This document shows positions 1 through 10,285 of a stretch of DNA of 64,000 nt, one piece after another. The notes under the pieces are model-generated. The model had not been told where the DNA came from and made no database searches. It saw only the letters and a program-made list of their open reading frames with translations. Location of the stretch: positions 1 through 64,000 of the forward strand of contig OY970276.1 in NCBI GenBank assembly GCA_963715785.1. The letters run 5' to 3'. This DNA is from LD21 sp963715785 (GTDB taxonomy: Bacteria; Bacteroidota; Bacteroidia; Bacteroidales; VadinHA17). Position numbers and translations under genes: made by a program. Each line of letters opens with the position of its first letter. The stretch's first letter is position 1.

Positions 1-3000
1 ATTTACTGTATAACCAAATGGTCCCGAGGCAGTAGGAGTTCCTGTAATAGTAACAACATTTCCTGACCATGACCCGGTCACTCCTGATGGAAGTCCAGTG
101 AATGTTGCACCTGTTGCTCCTGTGGTTGAATAGGTAATATTGGCAATAGCAGTATTGATACAAACAGTCTGTCCATCTGTTCCTGCCGCGGAAGTCCTGT
201 TTATTGTATTATCTGGTGTTACTGTAACATTATATATAGTAGGTGAAGCTGCTGAGCAGTTTCCAACATCATGATAATTAACACTAATTGTTTGAGGACC
301 TGTTGTGTTCCATGTTACAGTGGCCGTATTATTGGTTCCCAATCCTCCTGAAGTTATATTTCCGCCAACAACATTCCAGCTGTAATTGGTTTTGCCAGGC
401 TCGGTAGTATACACATTTCCTGTAGAATTTATGCATACCAGATTTGGTCCGACCAATCCTGGTACAGGCAGAGGATTTACCGTGACAACAACTGGTGTCC
501 GTGTCAGACTTAAGCAACCACCATTAGATTCACCATAGTAGGTGGTGCCATCCACCAACGCTGTTCCGGGAGGAAGATGAACTCCTCCTGTAGGAGCATT
601 ATACCAATCAATGGTGCTTCCTAACGGAGCCGTGGCAACAATATCCCCAACAGTTTTTGAGCCACAGAAACTTTGTGCTGGCGCAGCAGCAGGAGGATCC
701 GGAAGAATAGTGAAGTTAATATTCACATCATCAAAAGATACGCAGGTTCCATTACTAATTGTCCACCTCAAAGTATAGGTAACTCCGTTCAATCCAATAA
801 ACTGGCTGCCTGGAAGAGTTGGTGATATCAACGTTCCTCCTGACCCGCTGACAATACTCCATAACCCTGCACCCACTAAAGGAGTATTTCCTGCAAGTAC
901 AACTGTTGTAATACCGCATTTTGTCTGATCAACACCGGCATCCGCTGTGGTAGGAACAGCATAAACGGATATGCCTGTGGCGTCAACAACACCAATCTGA
1001 CTACCATTATTATAAGTAAAGTCTGTTAAATTATATAATCCTGGAACCGGCGTAGGTAAAGTGTAAGGAACTGATGTTATCGTAACAGGCACCTGGGCTG
1101 TACCATTAATAGTGTAACTGAGAGTGTAGTTAAAAGGTATTAAGAATGGAGCTGTAAAGGTTACTGGGATGCCTGCAACGCCGCAAACAGGCCCGATTGG
1201 TGATAATTTGGCTCTTGGCTTCAAATCTGTAATAGAGCCCAGAGTATAATCATCCGAACCTGTAGATGTGACAAGTACTGTGGAAGTAGCCGTACCGTTA
1301 GAATTGTTACCTGTTGCAGATGTCGGAATTTCAACCCACTTACCGGTACCCGTATCATAATGAGCTAACCTTATATTAGATAATCCACCTGTTATAAGAG
1401 GTGTAACATCTCCGGTTGGCACCCAGTTCAGATTCAAGATATTCTGGCTTCCCGCTGTAGTCTTAACCGTATAATATTCTATAGCGCTGACTCCAAGGAG
1501 AGGCGCTGTCACATTATTCGAGGTGTTATTCGGGTTCTTGTACTCGGCTGACCAGAGTAACGGCCCGGACTGAGTCGATGAGATTTTCAGATTATTACCC
1601 AGAATATTTCCAGGACCAGATATATATATACCGATAGGATAAAGAAAATTATCGTATTGACTTATTTTCTTTATAAGCGGTCCGTCCACAAATGATGTTG
1701 TACTTCCTCCTGCAGGAAAGACACAGTTTATATTTGAATTTGTAATTGTAAGGGATCTGTTGGATGCTGTGTTAATCAATCCATTAGTCAACAACAGATT
1801 GCCACTGACTTCGATGGCACCTGAATCATTGATTCTAAGGCCTGCAGCATTTTTTATCTCAAAATTATTGAAAGCATTTGTTCCGGTAAAGTCCCCGAGC
1901 GCTCCGCCAATAGTCTGAGAACTCAGACCCGCAAAGGTCACTGTAGCTCCAGCACCGGAGCCACTTCTGAATGAGCCTGACAACCGGCTCATAGTTCCTT
2001 CGATAGTTAGCTTTTTATTATAAACACTATTGTCAAGAACAGGGCCATTTATTACAAGCTGGTTGCAGATTGTGAGATCTTTGTTTGGCAAAACTCTTGT
2101 ACCCGTCCCTGAGAATATAATATTTGGTATGTTATCATACAGATCTGCTATAATTGTATAGGTCCCTGATCCTCCATACTCAACAGTTCCATTATTTGCA
2201 CAATTCAGGAATGTGGTGAAAACGCCTGCCGGGAAAGAACCACTTTCAAGGTAGAGGATTCCGTTCCCATCAACGGTCCCGAGGTTGTGGCCGTAGAATA
2301 ATGAAGTTACCTTAAGCTTATTGTTTATAGTTGTTCTGTAAGCAGAACAGAAATTTGCATCTAATGTAACTACATGGTTAATAATTACAATAAAACCGTT
2401 TGGACCTCCGGGAGGACATGGGTAAGGATCTCCTCCGGTCTGAGTCCAAATGGTCTGGTCAGTCCAGTTGCCATCTGAATTACTTGTATATATAGGCACA
2501 TTTCCCGGGAATGCTGTATTCGTACCAGCGGTATATTCACCGCTCAGATTATTGGAGGTTATATAATTAAAGGTAATTTTATTGTTGACAGCATCGACTC
2601 CCAAAGTTCTACTCCAGGCCGTGCCGGGGATTAATAATCTGGCAGCCAGATAATTGGGCTCATCACCGATTACATCTCCCTGAAGATAATTAAGAACCAG
2701 GCTCCCGGAGAATCCAGTGATTCCGGAACTCTGAACCTCCCAATAATAATTCAGGGCATTTGCCGGATCAAGAATTGCCGGGTGACGGCTGTTAATATTA
2801 TTAACCCGAACATATCCAACTGTATTACTTGCAGCTATTGTTAACTGAGCGGGGGTGTATTTACCCGCCGTACCAATAGGATAAAGAAATGTAGCTGCTC
2901 CCGGGTTAAAGAACTTTCTGAGTCCAACATTGCTGAATACACCATCAGATGTAATCATTTTGGTCGAGCTGAAAGGCGCACCCTGAATATTACTGCTCAC

Positions 3001-6000
3001 TCCAAGTGACAACAGGTTCTTTTTAATGTCGAGAATACCCTGAGTCATTGTCAGGTCCTCCTGAAGTGTGATATTGTTCTCGACTCTGGCTCCGGCAGCA
3101 TTGTTTAAAGTCATCCTGGCATATGCTCCTGTACCTGTAATCTCCTGTAGAACTGTACCATTCAGTATAATGCCGCTGCCAACAGCATCATTATCGGTGT
3201 AACTGGCATCATTCTGCAGATTCCCTGTTAATGAAGCAGCATTCCCTCCCAAAACAAATGTACCTGAACTGATAGTCAGGTTATTATTTATTGTTGTCGG
3301 ATTGTTTAAAGTAAGTGAGGTCCCCGGGGTTACTATAAGATTGTAAAAATTAGTTGCTCCTGAAATCGATTGAGCCCCGGCATATGAAGAACCGCTGGAA
3401 GCACTAAATGTTGTTGTATTTGTGCCATAGACATAGCCTCCAATTCCAGGAGTATTTATTAAATTCCCGTTAAAAGTTATATTGATATTATTAGAGTTCA
3501 ATATCCCGTTAGCGCTGATCGTCATATTACCATTTAGCACGAGAGGGCTGACCAAAAGTCTTACCGTAGCAGGCTGACCTGCTGAACCGGTTATAGTAAG
3601 ATTATTTAGCGCGACATTGGCATCAAGGAAATAGTTTTGAGTCGCAGTTGCACCTTGTGAGAATATAATCGTTCCTCCGGTAATTGAACTCGTTTCCGGT
3701 CGTAAATAAACGTCACCGAAAGGAGAAGATGGTGTAGCGAGTGCTCCGTTACCGCGTACAACGGTAATTGTACCATTCGACATAGTGAAACTACTTCCGC
3801 TATTAAGAATTTCCAGTTTACCATTTGTATTATTTGAAGACTGCCCGTTTATTGTCACGGATCCGCCGCTTTGGGAGTAATCTAAAATTCCGCCGGCATT
3901 CAGAGGATTTCTTCGGATCTGTCCATTTACAATTAAATTTCCTCCCTGAACATCGATTGCAGAAGCTCCGCTGCTTGAGTACTCAATATCGTTCGCTGAA
4001 ACTGATGCCGTTGTGGGGCCAACATAGATATTGCCACGGATGAGTGTAAGTTTTCCGCTCAATAGCAGATCACCAGTCGTATTAGTCGCATTACCAATTA
4101 AAATATTCCTGTTACCGGAATTAGACGGCAGATTTATCAATAACCCCGCGGTGGCCGGAATTGCAAATGGAGTAGTAGTAGAAATCGCAAAATCTGAATT
4201 CGGATTTGTGCGCATATACTGCAAAGTTCCATTCTGCAAAGTAAGCCAGTTGTTTGTTGGCGTAGTCAGCGTACCTGCAATGTCAATTGTAAGAGTCGTA
4301 GCCTGTGATGAGCCCTTATTTATCGTTACCGTACTAAAAATTGTTAAAGGAGTTCCACTGGTATTTGAAACAGTAGCCGGATTCGAACCAAAGAATGTAA
4401 GAGGGATGGTAGTGAAGTCTACCTTTGAGGTTGTAGTCAGCCCATGAGCAGATCCATCTGTATTATTTATAAGACTTCCACCAATAGACATGCTTTGATT
4501 AGTAGCTCCACTCCAGACATATAATGCGGCCAAAGTAGCTACCTTAACATTATTGTTAACCACAAAATTCTGGGCTATTCCGCCATTGCCGTACCATATC
4601 AAAGCGCCGCCTTGTATATCCAGGTCTCCATTTATGGTTATGGTTTTTGCTATTCTTGCTAAAGGAGCAGTAGGATAATTACCATCCCATGTCGGGCAAA
4701 ACCAGGAATCTGCATTCTGACCTCTAGTAATGAGGTTCCCATAAATTGTCAGATTATTATTTGGAAAGATAATATTTGAGCCTCCAAGCGGAGACAGTAT
4801 TAAATTACCATATGATAAAATACCGTTAGGCAGCCAATAAGTCGTTCCTGCTGTGGGGTTTGTCGAATACAATTCAGTTGTACCAACGTTGACATTAAAA
4901 TCGGTAAAGTCACCGGAAGGAAATGTAAATGTACTCCCGCTAGTCCATGATGTTGTTATTCTGAAGTTTCCATTCCCATTAGGATGGGATATTACCATCC
5001 CGAAGCTTGAATTGAAATTATAACCTATATCGAGAGCAGAACCTTTTTCTATCTGAAGACTTGCACAATGTCTTACATCTGTATTCGGAACAGTATTGTT
5101 TGTTGCAAGATAAACAGAATCCCTGCCGCCTATTACGACAATATCGCTTATGCCTGGTACAGAAGCAGCCGGAGCACCTGAATGTTTCAGCACACCGTCA
5201 TTTGACCATGTATTAACATTGCTCCAGAGTCCGCTCCCTGCCCCTGCTCCATTGATCCTGCTGTAAAATATTTTTGGGGTGCCAAATGGGTTAACTGGAT
5301 TATCATCACCTGCAGTATAGTCACCATCGATGAAATTGACACTCTGAAGAAAACTTCCGATTCCAGGCTCACCTATTATATTATTTGTTTCGTCGACATC
5401 CAAGGCTGTACCTCTGGTCCAGGTATTTGTCAACAGATCAAAACGTGCCGCAACATATTCGTCCTCAGTTATACCTGCTCCGGTAACCACATTTGACTGG
5501 TCATACGTATACCCGTGTGTAACAGTAGCGCTTCCTAATGTAAAGCCCGACGATTTGACTCTCCAGAAATATGTAAGACTCCTGCCTGAGACAGTTACGT
5601 TAGGGTGTTCAAAATTAACCGGTATTACCGTAATTGAGCCATAGGTTGTAGGGGCAGAACTCAATCCAATTGCTCCGGGCGTATAATTTATCACTCCAAC
5701 AGGGAAATTAAATGTTGCGGGAGAAGAATACGCTTTGGTAAGACCACCGTCGCCAACATTACCTGCCGATTTAATATATCTTAATGCGCCTCCATTTAAT
5801 ATCGAGGCTGAGGAATTAAGTTTTAAATTGAAGGTATTAATATCGAAGAGCTTATCCTGAGAAAATGTCAACAGTCCATTTACCGTCATGTTGGCAAGGA
5901 GAGAAACAGGCGCAGCAGCAGCATTTGTATTATTAAGTTCAAGATTATTGAAAATTCCATTGCCATCAATTGTCTGAATTGCAGCACTGCCATTAAGCAT

Positions 6001-9000
6001 AATTTCGCCTGCCCCGGTATGAACTCCGGAGTTAAAGACATTACCGGCAATATTTATTGTTTTGCCGTTATCATTCAAGGTTCCCAGCACAAGTCTGAGA
6101 TTGTTTGTAACATTGACAACCGATTGTGTTCCGGCAAAATTTAAAGCAATTCCGGCGGGTTTATCAATAGTAAGGTTATAAACGGTAAGAGGCGCTGCAA
6201 GGTTTATTGTGAAGTTCTGAATTCCGGCGCCATTGAATGTGGTTGTATTTGATCCTGCTGTATATGTTGTTCCTGATGAGATAGTAAAGTTGCCGCCAAT
6301 TGTAACATCAAGATTATTCGACAGAAATGTTCCGGCACTTAATGACAGATCATTAAGGACAACAAGTGGATTCGCGTTAAGCTGGACTGAAGCAGCGCCG
6401 CTCTGAGTGTTAATCGCAAAGTTATTGAAAGGAGCAGTACTGTTTATAAGATAATTTGCATCGCCAAGCAGTGTTCCTGTGGTGGGCAGAATATTAAAGG
6501 TACCTCCGGTCACATTTATGTTTGAAACAGGACAATTTATCAGAACCGCCAGTGGAGTTGCCGTAGTATTACAAACATCATAGATATTTACAATACCGCC
6601 TGACATAGAATAGGCATTAGAAACATTGGCACTTATGCTGAATGATCCGATCGCGGCATTTGCGTCAGTTCCATTTGCTGTCCTTGCCGTACTGATCACA
6701 GTATTAGAAAGATCTGATGGATTGCTGTAATTTACCGTATTCTTAAAACGGCCTCTTACATTTACGGTACCTCCATTCTGAACATAGGAAATAAGACCGA
6801 CAGCTCCGCCTTCCGGATTATGAAACTGCTTGATATCCAGCTTTCCCCCATTGATAATGATCTGACCGGGAGCATAGCTCCAATATAACAATCCTGATGA
6901 TTCACGTGTGGATAAATAGCCATTATTCAGCTGAAGTTTCCCCAGTACTGCAAGACCGCTGCCTGGTCCGGCAGTATTAATGCCATATGCTGCGTTTGTT
7001 CCGCCAGCCAGTCCATATGCTGCGTTTACCTCAGTAAAATCGTCAGCTGTAGATAATACTATTACACCCGCCCCATCAAGTACCAAAGCACCATTTCCAG
7101 GTATAAAATAATCACTCGAAGGTGCAGCAGCAGTAACCCCTTCAGTAAGTGAAGGGATAGCTGTCAGACCTTGAAGGACAAGCGTTCCGTTATGAATCCA
7201 TAAGGCTTTCTTAATGTCAGGATTTGGCGATGCCGCCGGAATGGTCGAGGTATTGGCGCCAAATAACCTGAAATCATTATAAGCTGCAGAATAAACTGTA
7301 AGCTTGTAGGTCTGATCACTGCCCTTATCTACAACGAGATTATAAAAATCTGTTTGACCATTGCATGTCAGGGTTCTGTCACTTAAGCCCTGAAAGTAAA
7401 CTGTTGCGAAACCAGTTGTTGCTCCATTTACAATTGGAGGAAAGCTATTATAGACTGGATTCGGAAGATTTGTAAATCTGACTGTACCATTATTTGTGAA
7501 ATCGCCAAGAATCTGGATCCTGTGTGAATGCGATTCATAATAATTCAGAAATGACCCTGTTGAACCATTGATACCAAGGGGAGATATTTGTGTATTTGTG
7601 ACTCCGGTACCTACCGTAAGAGAACAGGAATTATCAACCGTTACATTTCCATTAATTAAAAGCCTCAATCGTCGGGTTGTCGCATCATTTATCTGAAATG
7701 TTCCGTGCTTGACATCCAGATTTCCATTAAGGGTAACATTGTTTACCTGTGTTACGGTTCCGGGACTTCTAATTATCAGATGATAATAAGTAGATTGTGT
7801 TGCTGACATGGAACCACTGTTATTATATTCAGTGGTACCTCCATCAGTTGTAACAAATGTATTAATAACTGTTGAGGGGAAGAATGATGAGGCAAGTTTT
7901 AAACTTCCGCTTCCTCTTAATGCAGCCAAGCTGTTTGTAAATCTGAAAGTTGACTGATCTACTATACCTCCTGCATTAATAGTTATATCAAGATTCTGAT
8001 CAGTGACATCTGCTGATAAAGTCACAGTACGTCCGGAAAGTATCACAACCTTATCGTTTAGGCCTGGTACGGAACTGGCCGGGCCAGTTGTACCACCCGG
8101 ATCAAATGTCCATGTACTGGTCTGATTCCAGTTACCTGACTGGTAGGAGTAGAATATCCCATTTGCCCCAGCTGTCCAGAAGCCTGATATTGTCGGACTT
8201 CCCGTGGATGTAGCCGGATTTGATCCGGCTGCAGATGCTCCCGTAGCAAATTGCCATACCCCTGATGTATTAGTGTAAGTACGAAGAGAAAGAGGATCTC
8301 CCACTACCTCTCCGGCATTATAGTAAAATGAAAGCAATGTACCTCCATTCGAGATTATATTGCTGGTATTCAGGTCCCAGTATTTGTTCAAAGCATTGGA
8401 AAGCACTCCAAGATTTACTGGCACGGCTCCAACAGAAAATGAGCGAAGTCCAGCTGCTGATGCCGGCAACCCACTGATTACAAATGGGCTGTAATAGCCA
8501 CCGCTTCCCACGGGGTAAGTAAGATTAAAACTGTCATTGGTTGCATTTGCTGCCCTGATCATCCGGCCAGTGCTATTGGTTTCAACCATATTGTTCACAC
8601 TGAACGCCGCACCTGCTACTGCAATTGTATTTGAAAGGGTAAGGTCATTATCATCAAGATGTAAAACTCCGGAGTTAAGGGTCAGTGTGCCTCCGATAAT
8701 AGCACTACCCTGAAGCGTTTTTGTACTTCCACCTGAAATGGTAAGGTTCTGGTAACTGGCGCTTCCAAAAACTGTCTGTGCTCCTGCCCCATTATAAGTC
8801 ACAGTACTGGCTACGCCCGGACTGGTTATTAATGAGCTTAATTCGTTGCTCCCCCCATCCAGAATCAAAGAATGAGTCCAGTTTCCGGAACTCATATCAA
8901 TAGCGCCATTGCCCGACAGGTTACCAACAACTGTAAGAGAGCGGCTCTGGGTCGCAGTAAATGCCAGGGTCGAATTCGAAACATCAAGAGATCCATTTAC

Positions 9001-9801
9001 AATAACATCGGAATTTGGCAGTGTTTTTGTTCCTCCGGTAGAAGTATTAAGATTAAAATAAGCCAGTGATGTTATATTCTGATTGCCTGATCCGTTATAA
9101 TTGACTGTTCCATTGCCTGCTGTGAAAGTCCCTGTTGTAGTTAATGTTCCTCCAATATTCAGAGCACCTGTGCCGGTAAAAGTCAAATTATTCCGGTTAG
9201 CGGTAACACCAGTAGTCAAATCACCGGAGCAATTAACTGAACCATCCTGAATTGAGAGAGTTATATCGCTTGTAGCGCTGGCAGATTCTGTATAGACTAT
9301 GTTTGTACACGAAAGAGAACCATTTGCAACGGCAAGCAATACATTGCTTCCTCCGTCGCCCGCTTCATTGATCAGACTTACTGAATTTGTGACTGTTAAA
9401 CTATTTGTACCAAGAAAATTAAGTGAAATTATTCCATTATTGCTGCCTGAATAGTCAAGTGCAAGGCTGGCGCATGTGAAATTACCATCAAGATTTACTG
9501 TACGAGAACCATTCCTGCTAATCGTTACGTTGTCGGTAGCTGCAGGAACTCCATTGGGATTCCAGTTATTTGGACTTGACCAGTTCACCCCGTCGCCACC
9601 AGCGTCCCAGGTCTTCTGTCCAAAAGATACATTGGAAATTAAAAGGAAAAATGTGCAAAGTATTCCCAGCTTAATTATGTTTTTTATATTTCGAAAAGCC
9701 TTGATTTTAGCTTTACGGTTAATAATAGCTTCTGAAACATAGGCTTCAAAACGCGGAAAGGGAAATCTTAAAAAGGCAGAGAATGGATTTACATTTTCCA
9801 T
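1..9801 (-). CDS. Giant modular surface/secreted adhesin-like protein (C-terminus beyond window)
   Basis: One open frame runs from an ATG at 9801 to position 1 and off the left edge, at least 3267 codons; I read the same frame without a stop at several points along it (for example 8401-8460, 7201-7260, 4981-5040, 2401-2460, 1441-1500, 1-60). Residues 1-44 are a polar/basic extension, 45-61 a hydrophobic signal segment ending SFG|Q. The mature part opens with a TWDAGGDGVNW...NNWNPNGVP motif and continues as Gly/Asn/Thr/Ser-rich beta-helix-like strands (NLTISSG, NNNL, TFNG motifs). A domain with core (Y/F)P(V/I)G...YTP...Y(Y/F)W...(Y)TAG followed by W..W and VVI...V.L recurs near residues 427, 1363 and 2304, with a shorter relative near 2719. 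The last ~400 visible residues are Ig/PKD-like (ADAGVDQTKCG, DWYNAPTGG, SWNVVGG). This architecture is typical of Bacteroidota T9SS-exported adhesins; the sorting domain would lie outside the window. Exact function is unknown. Confidence 0.9.
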   Translation of the reverse strand, partial: MENVNPFSAFLRFPFPRFEAYVSEAIINRKAKIKAFRNIKNIIKLGILCTFFLLISNVSFGQKTWDAGGDGVNWSSPNNWNPNGVPAATDNVTISRNGSRTVNLDGNFTCASLALDYSGSNNGIISLNFLGTNSLTVTNSVSLINEAGDGGSNVLLAVANGSLSCTNIVYTESASATSDITLSIQDGSVNCSGDLTTGVTANRNNLTFTGTGALNIGGTLTTTGTFTAGNGTVNYNGSGNQNITSLAYFNLNTSTGGTKTLPNSDVIVNGSLDVSNSTLAFTATQSRSLTVVGNLSGNGAIDMSSGNWTHSLILDGGSNELSSLITSPGVASTVTYNGAGAQTVFGSASYQNLTISGGSTKTLQGSAIIGGTLTLNSGVLHLDDNDLTLSNTIAVAGAAFSVNNMVETNSTGRMIRAANATNDSFNLTYPVGSGGYYSPFVISGLPASAAGLRSFSVGAVPVNLGVLSNALNKYWDLNTSNIISNGGTLLSFYYNAGEVVGDPLSLRTYTNTSGVWQFATGASAAGSNPATSTGSPTISGFWTAGANGIFYSYQSGNWNQTSTWTFDPGGTTGPASSVPGLNDKVVILSGRTVTLSADVTDQNLDITINAGGIVDQSTFRFTNSLAALRGSGSLKLASSFFPSTVINTFVTTDGGTTEYNNSGSMSATQSTYYHLIIRSPGTVTQVNNVTLNGNLDVKHGTFQINDATTRRLRLLINGNVTVDNSCSLTVGTGVTNTQISPLGINGSTGSFLNYYESHSHRIQILGDFTNNGTVRFTNLPNPVYNSFPPIVNGATTGFATVYFQGLSDRTLTCNGQTDFYNLVVDKGSDQTYKLTVYSAAYNDFRLFGANTSTIPAASPNPDIKKALWIHNGTLVLQGLTAIPSLTEGVTAAAPSSDYFIPGNGALVLDGAGVIVLSTADDFTEVNAAYGLAGGTNAAYGINTAGPGSGLAVLGKLQLNNGYLSTRESSGLLYWSYAPGQIIINGGKLDIKQFHNPEGGAVGLISYVQNGGTVNVRGRFKNTVNYSNPSDLSNTVISTARTANGTDANAAIGSFSISANVSNAYSMSGGIVNIYDVCNTTATPLAVLINCPVSNINVTGGTFNILPTTGTLLGDANYLINSTAPFNNFAINTQSGAASVQLNANPLVVLNDLSLSAGTFLSNNLDVTIGGNFTISSGTTYTAGSNTTTFNGAGIQNFTINLAAPLTVYNLTIDKPAGIALNFAGTQSVVNVTNNLRLVLGTLNDNGKTINIAGNVFNSGVHTGAGEIMLNGSAAIQTIDGNGIFNNLELNNTNAAAAPVSLLANMTVNGLLTFSQDKLFDINTFNLKLNSSASILNGGALRYIKSAGNVGDGGLTKAYSSPATFNFPVGVINYTPGAIGLSSAPTTYGSITVIPVNFEHPNVTVSGRSLTYFWRVKSSGFTLGSATVTHGYTYDQSNVVTGAGITEDEYVAARFDLLTNTWTRGTALDVDETNNIIGEPGIGSFLQSVNFIDGDYTAGDDNPVNPFGTPKIFYSRINGAGAGSGLWSNVNTWSNDGVLKHSGAPAASVPGISDIVVIGGRDSVYLATNNTVPNTDVRHCASLQIEKGSALDIGYNFNSSFGMVISHPNGNGNFRITTSWTSGSTFTFPSGDFTDFNVNVGTTELYSTNPTAGTTYWLPNGILSYGNLILSPLGGSNIIFPNNNLTIYGNLITRGQNADSWFCPTWDGNYPTAPLARIAKTITINGDLDIQGGALIWYGNGGIAQNFVVNNNVKVATLAALYVWSGATNQSMSIGGSLINNTDGSAHGLTTTSKVDFTTIPLTFFGSNPATVSNTSGTPLTIFSTVTINKGSSQATTLTIDIAGTLTTPTNNWLTLQNGTLQYMRTNPNSDFAISTTTPFAIPATAGLLINLPSNSGNRNILIGNATNTTGDLLLSGKLTLIRGNIYVGPTTASVSANDIEYSSSGASAIDVQGGNLIVNGQIRRNPLNAGGILDYSQSGGSVTINGQSSNNTNGKLEILNSGSSFTMSNGTITVVRGNGALATPSSPFGDVYLRPETSSITGGTIIFSQGATATQNYFLDANVALNNLTITGSAGQPATVRLLVSPLVLNGNMTISANGILNSNNINITFNGNLINTPGIGGYVYGTNTTTFSASSGSSYAGAQSISGATNFYNLIVTPGTSLTLNNPTTINNNLTISSGTFVLGGNAASLTGNLQNDASYTDNDAVGSGIILNGTVLQEITGTGAYARMTLNNAAGARVENNITLQEDLTMTQGILDIKKNLLSLGVSSNIQGAPFSSTKMITSDGVFSNVGLRKFFNPGAATFLYPIGTAGKYTPAQLTIAASNTVGYVRVNNINSRHPAILDPANALNYYWEVQSSGITGFSGSLVLNYLQGDVIGDEPNYLAARLLIPGTAWSRTLGVDAVNNKITFNYITSNNLSGEYTAGTNTAFPGNVPIYTSNSDGNWTDQTIWTQTGGDPYPCPPGGPNGFIVIINHVVTLDANFCSAYRTTINNKLKVTSLFYGHNLGTVDGNGILYLESGSFPAGVFTTFLNCANNGTVEYGGSGTYTIIADLYDNIPNIIFSGTGTRVLPNKDLTICNQLVINGPVLDNSVYNKKLTIEGTMSRLSGSFRSGSGAGATVTFAGLSSQTIGGALGDFTGTNAFNNFEIKNAAGLRINDSGAIEVSGNLLLTNGLINTASNRSLTITNSNINCVFPAGGSTTSFVDGPLIKKISQYDNFLYPIGIYISGPGNILGNNLKISSTQSGPLLWSAEYKNPNNTSNNVTAPLLGVSAIEYYTVKTTAGSQNILNLNWVPTGDVTPLITGGLSNIRLAHYDTGTGKWVEIPTSATGNNSNGTATSTVLVTSTGSDDYTLGSITDLKPRAKLSPIGPVCGVAGIPVTFTAPFLIPFNYTLSYTINGTAQVPVTITSVPYTLPTPVPGLYNLTDFTYNNGSQIGVVDATGISVYAVPTTADAGVDQTKCGITTVVLAGNTPLVGAGLWSIVSGSGGTLISPTLPGSQFIGLNGVTYTLRWTISNGTCVSFDDVNINFTILPDPPAAAPAQSFCGSKTVGDIVATAPLGSTIDWYNAPTGGVHLPPGTALVDGTTYYGESNGGCLSLTRTPVVVTVNPLPVPGLVGPNLVCINSTGNVYTTEPGKTNYSWNVVGGNITSGGLGTNNTATVTWNTTGPQTISVNYHDVGNCSAASPTIYNVTVTPDNTINRTSAAGTDGQTVCINTAIANITYSTTGATGATFTGLPSGVTGSWSGNVVTITGTPTASGPFGYTVN

Positions 9802-10240
9802 ATTGATCAGGTTCGGTTTAGTCCAATTAAATTATACAATACTGTATATCAAATAAATACGACGCATAAGGTTATAGGTATCCTTACAAGTCACAGGTTT
9901 AGATATTCAACTTCTTACGTTAGCGAATGTAATCATTTTTCAAACATTTGTATCACCCTCGCAATAATGTGTTTTAAACATTTTAACAAGACTTATTATA
10001 TGACTCCTAAAGTGTTTAATATTCAATATTACGATGACACGCCTTTATACGTGTTTAGTTGCATGAATGCTATGTTTTGAAACGTGATAATAAACACAAT
10101 TTTGACCAAATGGATATAAGTCTTCTTCAACTGCCAGTATTGATAGATTAAGAAAAAATTATTTAGAAAAAAAGGGGTTCCTGTTTAAGTAAAGCAGAAA
10201 TGTACGCCGAATAAACCGGAGAATATTTATTTTAATAATC
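9802..10240. other. AT-rich intergenic region between giant gene and tRNA-like array
   Basis: About 440 bp without a supportable gene. It separates the start of the leftward giant gene from the rightward promoter of the tRNA-like array and must contain the giant gene's promoter, but I found no exact TAnnTTTG box in the right orientation within ~150 bp of its start. No tRNA, convincing hairpin terminator or repeat was recognised here. Confidence 0.5.
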
Positions 10241-10271
10241 TTTTGCAGAAATGAAAATTAGTCTATATTTG
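10241..10271 (+). promoter_or_regulatory. Bacteroidota-type promoter of the tRNA-like array
   Basis: TTTTG at 10241-10245, an 18-bp spacer, then TATATTTG (TAnnTTTG -7 consensus) at 10264-10271. This closely matches the Bacteroidota primary-sigma layout (TTTG, about 19 bp, TAnnTTTG). The predicted transcript start is near 10278, a few bases before the first tRNA-like unit at 10286, so the whole array plus tRNA-Val would be transcribed together. Confidence 0.8.
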
Positions 10272-10285
10272 CACTCTCTTTTGAA

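Noticed and set aside
4031..4447. 138-codon plus-strand frame
   Set aside because: Antisense shadow of the giant minus-strand gene; composition follows the complement of its Thr/Asn/Gly codons.
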